This document shows positions 14,357-19,336 of a stretch of DNA of 19,336 nt, one piece after another; the stretch's first letter is position 1; the number at the start of each line of letters is the position of its first letter. Made by a program: the position numbers and the translations under genes. The stretch covers positions 1-19,336 of the forward strand of contig JALSNG010000015.1 of assembly GCA_026987155.1 (NCBI GenBank), read 5' to 3'. Below the pieces are notes generated by a model that was not told the DNA's origin, ran no database searches, and was given only the letters and a program-made list of their open reading frames with translations. This DNA is from Thermococcus sp. (GTDB lineage: Archaea; Methanobacteriota_B; Thermococci; Thermococcales; Thermococcaceae).

Positions 14357-15817
14357 ATGCACCATAACGGTTTCGCCTGGGGTGTGGTTCAGTCCGCATT
14401 TCAATTTGAAATGGGAGACCCCATGAGAAGATTCCTCGATACTCGAACCGATTGGTGGTACTGGGTTCGTGACGTTTACAACATAAAAAACGACCTCGTC
14501 AGCGGGCATCTCCCCGAAGATGGAGTAAACAACTACGGGCTGTATGAAATAGACCATCACCTTGCCAAAAACCTCGGTCTTAACGCGTATCAGCTCACTA
14601 TTGAGTGGAGCAGGATATTCCCCTGCCCAACGTATCACGTTGAAGTCGAGGAAGAGAGGGACGGATATGGCCTAATAAAAAGGATAAAGATAACGAGGGA
14701 CACCATCGAGGAACTCGACGAATTGGCCAACCCAAGGGAAGTTGATCACTACAGGAGGGTCCTCTTCAACTTAAGGAAAATGGGGTTCCAGACTTTTGTG
14801 ACCCTTAACCACCAAACCCAACCCATCTGGCTACACGATCCAATAGAGGTTAGAACAAACCCCAAAAAGGCAAAAGCCAGGGGATGGGTAGACGAGAGAG
14901 CAATAATAGAGTTCGCAAAGTTCTCGGCGTACGCGGCTTGGAAATTCGGCGAGTTAGTTGATTACTGGGCCACCTTTGATGAACCCATGGTTACAGCAGA
15001 ACTCGGCTACCTCGCACCCTACGTGGGATGGCCTCCAGGAATCCTAAGTCCCTGGGCCGCGAAGAGGGTTATAATCAACCAGCTCGTAGGTCATGCAAGG
15101 GCCTATGACGCGATAAAGGCCTTTTCAGATAAGCCGGTTGGTATAATATTGAACATAATACCAGCCTACCCCAAGAACCCGAGTGATCCACGGGACGTGA
15201 AGGCAGCGGAAAACTACGATCTCTTCCACAACAGAATATTTCTTGAGGGTGTAAACGAGGGCAGGGTCGACCTGGAATTTGGAGAAAACTTTATCAGAAT
15301 AGGGCATCTAGCGAGGAACGATTGGATAGGTAACAACTACTACACCCGCGAAGTTATAAAATACATCGAACCAAAATACGAAGAACTCAAGGTAATAAAC
15401 TTTGTAGGAACGGAAGGTTACGGTTACTCCGCCGAACCCAACAGTATTTCGAAGGATAACAATCCCACCAGCGACTTCGGATGGGAGAGCTTTCCCCAAG
15501 GGATGTACGATTCAATCATGATCGCCGCGACCTATAAGAAGCCAGTGTTTATAACCGAAAACGGGGTGGCCGATTCAAGGGACTTACTCCGCCCGAGATA
15601 TATAAAAGAGCACGTCGCCAAGATGTTTGAAGCCATTGAAGCCGGGGCTGACGTGAGGGGCTATTTCCACTGGGCCCTCACTGACAACTATGAATGGGCC
15701 ATGGGTTTCAAGATAAGGTTTGGACTTTACGAGGTGGACCCGATAAGCAAACAGAGGATACCGAGGCCAAAGAGCGTTGAAACTTACAGAAAGGTGGTAC
15801 GGGAGGGTCTTCCATGA
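14357..15817 (+). CDS. GH1 beta-glycosidase with a non-canonical DEP acid/base motif
   Basis: A 486-residue GH1 glycosidase, retaining, without signal peptide, so cytoplasmic. It has the archaeal layout: AFQFEMGD near the N-terminus, TDWWYWVRD (31-39), EWSRIFPCPT (83-92) and the long archaeal insertion before DHYRRV. The nucleophile is Glu401 in FITENG and the aglycone-side HWALTDNYEW (438-447) is intact. The acid/base Glu209 sits in TFDEP (206-210), where GH1 enzymes normally have NEP; that Asn contacts the sugar 2-hydroxyl. Strand 4 reads NHQTQP (151-156), where I recall NHFTLP in Pyrococcus relatives. These changes cluster round the glycone C2/C3, so a GlcN or other amino-sugar substrate is possible. 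Start by GAGGTGA before ATG 14357. It overlaps the following VapB-like gene as ATGA. Otherwise it could be a beta-glucosidase or beta-mannosidase. Confidence 0.88.
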   Translation: MHHNGFAWGVVQSAFQFEMGDPMRRFLDTRTDWWYWVRDVYNIKNDLVSGHLPEDGVNNYGLYEIDHHLAKNLGLNAYQLTIEWSRIFPCPTYHVEVEEERDGYGLIKRIKITRDTIEELDELANPREVDHYRRVLFNLRKMGFQTFVTLNHQTQPIWLHDPIEVRTNPKKAKARGWVDERAIIEFAKFSAYAAWKFGELVDYWATFDEPMVTAELGYLAPYVGWPPGILSPWAAKRVIINQLVGHARAYDAIKAFSDKPVGIILNIIPAYPKNPSDPRDVKAAENYDLFHNRIFLEGVNEGRVDLEFGENFIRIGHLARNDWIGNNYYTREVIKYIEPKYEELKVINFVGTEGYGYSAEPNSISKDNNPTSDFGWESFPQGMYDSIMIAATYKKPVFITENGVADSRDLLRPRYIKEHVAKMFEAIEAGADVRGYFHWALTDNYEWAMGFKIRFGLYEVDPISKQRIPRPKSVETYRKVVREGLP

Positions 15818-16017
15818 AGACGATAGCGGTTGATGAGAGCACCTGGAAAAAGATAAGGCTACTAAAGGATAAACTCGACGCGAGATCCTATGATGAGGTT
15901 CTTCAAAAACTAATAGAGACCTGGCACCTCGTGGAGCTCGACAGGAAGGTGGAAGATATAGTAGTTGACGATGAGGAAGCGGAGGTTCTCCTCAGGGTTC
16001 TAAAGGAGAGGGATTGA
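15814..16017 (+). CDS. VapB-like antitoxin-type protein
   Basis: A 67-residue protein opening MKTIAVDESTWKKIRLLKDK, a strand plus helix as in ribbon-helix-helix VapB antitoxins, then SYDEVLQKLIETWHLVELDR and an acidic C-terminal tail (EDIVVDDEEAEVLL). Its ATG overlaps the GH1 stop (ATGA), with GGGAGGG seven bases upstream, so it is translationally coupled to a sugar hydrolase, which is odd for a toxin-antitoxin pair that would normally have its own promoter. No promoter or operator is seen upstream within the GH1 coding sequence. It precedes a PIN-like protein by one base. It may regulate by binding DNA or only partner the PIN-like protein; either is inference. Confidence 0.7.
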   Translation: MKTIAVDESTWKKIRLLKDKLDARSYDEVLQKLIETWHLVELDRKVEDIVVDDEEAEVLLRVLKERD

Positions 16018-16018
16018 G

Positions 16019-16471
16019 ATGGCATTCCCGGACAGTATCTCCTTCGACGCGCTTGCCCTGGTTAAAATGCACACCGCGAGCAGAAGGAGGCTCTTGGAGG
16101 TTACCCTCGCCAAGTTTAACGTTTCAATATCCATCGTAGCAGTTTACAGATACCTCGTATCCAAGGCATACATCAACAGAAACGTGGAAACAGAAATGAA
16201 AGTCCTTAAAGAAATATATGAGATAATCCCACTTTCAGAGGATATAATAATCAACGCAGCCAACATCGAGGCAAAACTTCTTAAGAAGGGCATAAGGATG
16301 GACATGGACGACCTCCTAACGGGGGTTTCAGCAATAACGACAAGAACCCTCCTCGTGACTGCCGACCCAGGTCGTTACAGGCACCTCCTTGAGTTCGGTC
16401 TCGACGTTGTTGACCTCGAGAAATTCCTGAGGGAAGTGGAGAGAATAGTAGAGGAGGAGCTGAAAAAATAA
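16019..16471 (+). CDS. Degenerate PIN-domain (VapC-like) protein
   Basis: A 150-residue protein with a PIN-like arrangement: strand SISFDALALVKM with Asp10, a second strand near 36-46, a helical region to MDMDDLLTG with Asp97/98, and a strand LLVTADPGRY with Asp116. In an intact VapC the first Asp is followed by Thr-Ser and the second helix carries a catalytic Glu; here the first motif is D-A-L and the Glu position, aligned by eye with the intact VapC at 1164-1538, reads V-Y-R-Y. Two parts of the active site therefore look changed, and nuclease activity is doubtful. It follows the VapB-like gene by one base and ends at TAA 16469-16471, directly abutting the convergent dac stop codon. Possibly an inactive or repurposed toxin fold, perhaps regulatory. 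Confidence 0.65.
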   Translation: MAFPDSISFDALALVKMHTASRRRLLEVTLAKFNVSISIVAVYRYLVSKAYINRNVETEMKVLKEIYEIIPLSEDIIINAANIEAKLLKKGIRMDMDDLLTGVSAITTRTLLVTADPGRYRHLLEFGLDVVDLEKFLREVERIVEEELKK

Positions 16472-17281
16472 TCAAATCACATCATGGAATGGACATATGT
16501 GGAGAAAGATCCCGGGAACGAACCTTATTCCCTCCGCATACTTCATTCCGCCGAGTTTTCCGTAGTAGAGCGCGATGGTTCTGAGATAGGGCTCCCAGAG
16601 TTCCCAAATTTCCTCTGTGAATTGGCTCTCGTGGATTTTAACGGCCTTAAGCTTCAGCTCCATCACGTCGGTTATGTCCACAAAGTAATTGGGGCGGTGG
16701 GTATAGTAGAAACCAACCGCAGACACGCTGTGTGGTTCCAGGCCTATCATCAAGTCCGTCCTGTTGAAGTTAGGGAGACCCGAGAAACTCACCGCTTCAA
16801 TGCCTAAGAATCCAGCCCTTCTGTGGTCCGGATGACTCTCATAAGGCATCCACGGGTCGGGCATGAGAACCATCTCTGGTTTCTCCTTCCGTATAAGACT
16901 TACTATCTCCTTCCTGGCCTCCCTGTCGTACGGCAACTCGGTGTCTCCAAAGTCGAGGGTGAGTACTTTTTTAACTCCAAGGAGTTCCGAGCTCTTCCTT
17001 TCCTCGATTAACCGTGTAAGTGCGAGTTCATGTCGCAATACGCTCTCATCGGTAGTTCCCATCGATCCGTCGGTTAGGAGGAGATAAACTACATCTATTC
17101 CAGAGTCGGCGAGCTTCTTTATAGTGCCCCCAAGGGCAATGACACAGTCGTCGGGATGCGGTTCTATGCAGAGTACCTTCTTAACATCCCTGAAGGGGTC
17201 CGTTACTTTGAAGTCGAGCTTCTCAAGGAGGGCTTCAAAGGCATCCTCAAATCTGTCGAACTCCTCGAAGGCCAACCTCAT
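16472..17281 (-). CDS. dac: N,N'-diacetylchitobiose deacetylase (PIG-L/LmbE family)
   Basis: A 269-residue cytoplasmic zinc deacetylase that in Thermococcus and Pyrococcus removes the acetyl group from the non-reducing sugar of diacetylchitobiose and also from GlcNAc. The zinc site is visible as EPHPDDCV (His42, Asp44 as likely base, Asp45) and YESHPDHRRAG (His153), numbering from ATG 17281. A TDGSMGTTDES loop and LDFGDTELPYD follow the family pattern, and C-terminal histidines in LHICPFH could supply the catalytic acid. No signal peptide. The start is uncertain: GTG 17284, ATG 17281 and TTG 17275 are in frame, and GGTGAT (17286-17281) could act as ribosome site for the TTG, giving 267 residues. 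A promoter about 25 bases upstream suggests an almost leaderless message. It is divergent from chiA. Confidence 0.9.
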   Translation of the reverse strand: MRLAFEEFDRFEDAFEALLEKLDFKVTDPFRDVKKVLCIEPHPDDCVIALGGTIKKLADSGIDVVYLLLTDGSMGTTDESVLRHELALTRLIEERKSSELLGVKKVLTLDFGDTELPYDREARKEIVSLIRKEKPEMVLMPDPWMPYESHPDHRRAGFLGIEAVSFSGLPNFNRTDLMIGLEPHSVSAVGFYYTHRPNYFVDITDVMELKLKAVKIHESQFTEEIWELWEPYLRTIALYYGKLGGMKYAEGIRFVPGIFLHICPFHDVI

Positions 17282-17304
17282 CACCAGGGTTATAAAATCC
17301 TACA

Positions 17305-17320
17305 ATTTTATAATGTTTTT
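17305..17320 (-). promoter_or_regulatory. Promoter of dac
   Basis: Minus-strand AAAAACATTATAAAAT is a BRE/TATA candidate centred near 17310, predicting transcription from about 17285, at or just before the dac start. A nearer TTTTATA (17297-17291) would start inside the gene and is less likely. Confidence 0.5.
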
Positions 17321-17412
17321 GGTTGGGGTTTAGGGGCCCCAAGAACCCTCCTACCATTAGAGATCCACCAAGGTTTTGAAGAATGTTTGACATTATGAGC
17401 AAAAATGACCCT

Positions 17413-17438
17413 TTTACAAAAATAGTGTTCAATGTAAA
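17413..17438. promoter_or_regulatory. Inverted repeat upstream of the chiA promoter
   Basis: TTTACA-N14-TGTAAA, with half-sites two helical turns apart, ends about five bases before the chiA BRE. It lies in the shared dac-chiA intergenic region (17282-17500), where one activator could serve one or both genes. Position and symmetry are the only evidence. Confidence 0.35.
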
Positions 17439-17442
17439 TTTA

Positions 17443-17457
17443 GCAACAGTTATAAAC
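17443..17457 (+). promoter_or_regulatory. Promoter of chiA
   Basis: GCAACAGTTATAAAC has a clear TATA box (TTATAAA, centre about 17454), predicting transcription near 17480 and a leader of about 20 bases carrying GAGGTG (17489-17494), six bases before the ATG at 17501. Confidence 0.55.
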
Positions 17458-17500
17458 AATGAAGTACATAATATCATTGACAACCCCTGAGGTGTCGTGG

Positions 17501-19336
17501 ATGAATGGTAGGAGAGTTTCACTACTATTAGTAGTACTGATGGTGCTCTCGATGGCACCATCAATGGGCTGGCCATGGGTGTCCGGTGCAACGGCAGTTC
17601 AACTGGACGGCCAGGCCATAGCATGGGACCTCGTCAACCTGACGTGGAGTCCCTACGACGGGGCAAAGGCATACGAAATCTACAGGAGCACCGACCCAGC
17701 TGTGCTGATAAGTCCCAGCCACCTGATAGTGACGGTGAACTGGAGCAGCTATCCCCAATACGAGCCAGGGAAGGTCTACAACCAGGGCGATATGGTGGAG
17801 TACAACGGGAAGATATGGAAGGCCAAGTACTGGACTCAGAGCACCCCCGGTGGGGACGCATGGGAGTTGGTTGGCGATTCGATCCCAACCACGAACTACC
17901 TCGACCAGTACAACCTCCAGGCCAACACCACATACTACTACGCAGTCGTTCCCGTGCTCGCCGATGGTAGCAAGGGTACCCCCTCAAACACACTTATAAT
18001 AACCACTCCACTCCAGCCATACAGGGTGGTGGTTTACTACATCTCATGGGGACGCTACGCCAGGAAGTTCTACGTGAGCGACATCCCCTGGGAGAAAGTC
18101 ACCCACATCATGTACGCCTTCCTCGACCTAACGGAGAACGGAACGGTGACCTTCTTCGACAGCTACGCCGATCCTCTGAACCTTGAGGACATGAAGAAGT
18201 ACAAGCAGAAGTATCCGGCAGTTAAGGTCCTCGTGTCAGTTGGCGGCTGGACGCTGAGCAAGTACTTCTCACCGGTGGCTGCCGACCCTGCAAAGAGACA
18301 GCGCTTTGCCGAGAGCGTCATAAAGATAATAAGGAAATACGACCTCGACGGCGTTGACATCGACTGGGAGTATCCGGGCGGTGGAGGAAAGGAGGGTAAC
18401 TACGAAAGCCCCGATGATGGAAAGAACTTCGTTCTCCTCATGAAGGACCTAAGGGAAGCTCTCGACAGAGCCGGACAGGAGGACAGGAAACACTACCTCC
18501 TGACCGCTGCGGTAGCAGCCGACCCCGTTAAGGCCTCCCGCATCAACTGGAGCGAGGCGAGCAAGTATATGGACTTCATCGACGTCATGACCTACGACTA
18601 CCACGGGGCATGGGACAGCATAACCGGCCACAACGCGCCGCTCTACGCAGATCCGAACGCCCCCTACACTGACCCCAACATCAAGTGGAACTTCAACGTG
18701 AACGCCTCAATACAGTGGTACATCCACCACGTTCCAGATAAGACGAAGGTCGTCCTTGGACTGCCCTTCTACAGCAGGAGCTTTGCAAACGTTCCACCCG
18801 AGAACAACGGTCTCTACCAGCCCTTCAGTGGCACCCCTGACGGAACGTGGGGGCCGGCCTACGAGACCTACGGCGTCATGGACTACTGGGATGTGGCGGA
18901 GAAGAACCAGAGCTCGGACTACAACTACCACTGGGATCCCGTAGCCATGGTGGCCTGGCTGTACTCACCGACGAAGAAGGTGTTCATAACCTTTGACGAC
19001 CCGAGGGCCATAGGCATAAAGGTGGACTACGCCCTCAAGAACGGCATAGGCGGTGTAATGGCCTGGGAGATAACCGCAGACAGGAAGCCCGGAACAGACA
19101 GCCACCCGCTCCTCGACACCGTGCTGAACCACCTCGGAGAGGAGCCACCCGCATGGATACCCGACACCTACTACATCGGAGCGACGGCGCCAGCTAACTT
19201 AACGGTCCCGGAGCCGAGTTACGACAACTCCACCTCAGGTGGAAGCGGGAACGTGCCAGGTAATGAAACGAACGGAACTTCGGGGAACGTTACGGGCAAT
19301 CAAACGAGCGGTAACGAGACTTCCGGTGGGGGAGGT
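17501..19336 (+). CDS. chiA: Secreted chitinase, GH18, 5' part (runs off the window)
   Basis: Open from ATG 17501 to the window end, 612 codons with no stop. A signal peptide with hydrophobic core LLLVVLMVLSMAP ends around residues 29-32. Residues 33-170 form a fibronectin-III-like domain (VNLTWSPYDGAKAYEIYRS, later TTYYYAVVPVLADGS) split by a CBM5/12-type chitin-binding module (about 80-125: YNQGDMVEYNGKIWKAKYWT). The GH18 barrel (about 172-547) has SVGGW (246-250), DGVDIDWE with catalytic Glu290, MTYDYHG (363-369) and the C-terminal AWEI (521-524). A Ser/Thr/Asn/Gly linker with many N-X-T sequons starts near 563. The T. kodakarensis ChiA has two catalytic domains and several binding modules in 1215 residues, so a second catalytic half probably lies beyond the window. 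GAGGTG six bases upstream supports the start. It makes mainly diacetylchitobiose for the importer. Confidence 0.92.
   Translation, partial: MNGRRVSLLLVVLMVLSMAPSMGWPWVSGATAVQLDGQAIAWDLVNLTWSPYDGAKAYEIYRSTDPAVLISPSHLIVTVNWSSYPQYEPGKVYNQGDMVEYNGKIWKAKYWTQSTPGGDAWELVGDSIPTTNYLDQYNLQANTTYYYAVVPVLADGSKGTPSNTLIITTPLQPYRVVVYYISWGRYARKFYVSDIPWEKVTHIMYAFLDLTENGTVTFFDSYADPLNLEDMKKYKQKYPAVKVLVSVGGWTLSKYFSPVAADPAKRQRFAESVIKIIRKYDLDGVDIDWEYPGGGGKEGNYESPDDGKNFVLLMKDLREALDRAGQEDRKHYLLTAAVAADPVKASRINWSEASKYMDFIDVMTYDYHGAWDSITGHNAPLYADPNAPYTDPNIKWNFNVNASIQWYIHHVPDKTKVVLGLPFYSRSFANVPPENNGLYQPFSGTPDGTWGPAYETYGVMDYWDVAEKNQSSDYNYHWDPVAMVAWLYSPTKKVFITFDDPRAIGIKVDYALKNGIGGVMAWEITADRKPGTDSHPLLDTVLNHLGEEPPAWIPDTYYIGATAPANLTVPEPSYDNSTSGGSGNVPGNETNGTSGNVTGNQTSGNETSGGGG

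Noticed and set aside
17327..17347. GGGGCCCC with partial flanking symmetry upstream of dac
   Set aside because: Only the central 8 bases pair well; the flanks have several mismatches, so it is not strong enough to list as an operator.
17521..17535. Palindrome ACTACTATTAGTAGT just inside chiA
   Set aside because: Codes for the Leu/Val run of the signal peptide; a weak AT-rich hairpin that is likely a by-product of Leu and Val codon choice.
17575..17970. Plus-strand 131-residue reading inside the start of chiA
   Set aside because: It is out of frame with the chitinase, whose frame is continuous from 17501 with signal peptide, CBM and GH18 motifs.
1..19336. CRISPR arrays, tRNA or rRNA genes, insertion sequences
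   Set aside because: No regularly spaced repeats, no tRNA or rRNA-like segments, no transposase and no terminal inverted repeats were recognised by eye; a short or divergent RNA gene could be missed.

Overview
The window looks like a piece of a hyperthermophilic archaeon of the order Thermococcales, most likely a Thermococcus species. Three things suggest this: archaeal start signals (GGTGA-type ribosome binding sites, BRE/TATA promoters, GTG and TTG starts), a substrate-binding protein ending in a CGP-CTERM sorting signal, and a gene set that matches the archaeal chitin catabolism locus described in Thermococcus kodakarensis. The species call rests on recalled family knowledge, not on a search.

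Layout. Bases 1-261 hold the 3' end of an archaeal isoleucyl-tRNA synthetase. Bases 342-2560 hold accessory genes on the minus strand: a membrane protein broken by an apparent one-base frameshift, a VapBC toxin-antitoxin pair with a palindromic operator, and a second multipass membrane protein. A 725-residue superfamily 2 helicase lies on the plus strand at 2744-4921. From 14060 down to 4950 a tightly packed minus-strand operon encodes a secreted, C-terminally anchored binding protein, two permeases, two ATPases, glucosamine-6-phosphate deaminase (GlmD) and exo-beta-D-glucosaminidase (GlmA). Divergent from it, on the plus strand, a GH1 beta-glycosidase is coupled to a VapB-like protein and a degenerate PIN-domain protein (14357-16471). 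The minus-strand diacetylchitobiose deacetylase (Dac, 16472-17281) follows, and the divergent chitinase gene chiA starts at 17501 and runs off the window end.

How the genes work together. From the known pathway, ChiA cuts chitin to diacetylchitobiose outside the cell and the ABC transporter imports it. Dac removes the acetyl group from the non-reducing sugar, GlmA releases glucosamine, and Dac also deacetylates the remaining GlcNAc. A kinase encoded elsewhere phosphorylates glucosamine, and GlmD converts glucosamine-6-phosphate to fructose-6-phosphate for glycolysis. The GH1 enzyme is the least explained enzyme of the island. Its acid/base motif reads TFDEP instead of the usual NEP and its neighbouring glycone-site residues also differ, which fits an amino-sugar substrate.

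No tRNA, rRNA, CRISPR array or insertion sequence was seen. Several palindromes sit at promoter positions and are listed as candidate operators. The pathway itself is known; the less explained points are the GH1/VapB/PIN-like operon, the split fibronectin-like domain of ChiA, and the candidate regulatory sites.
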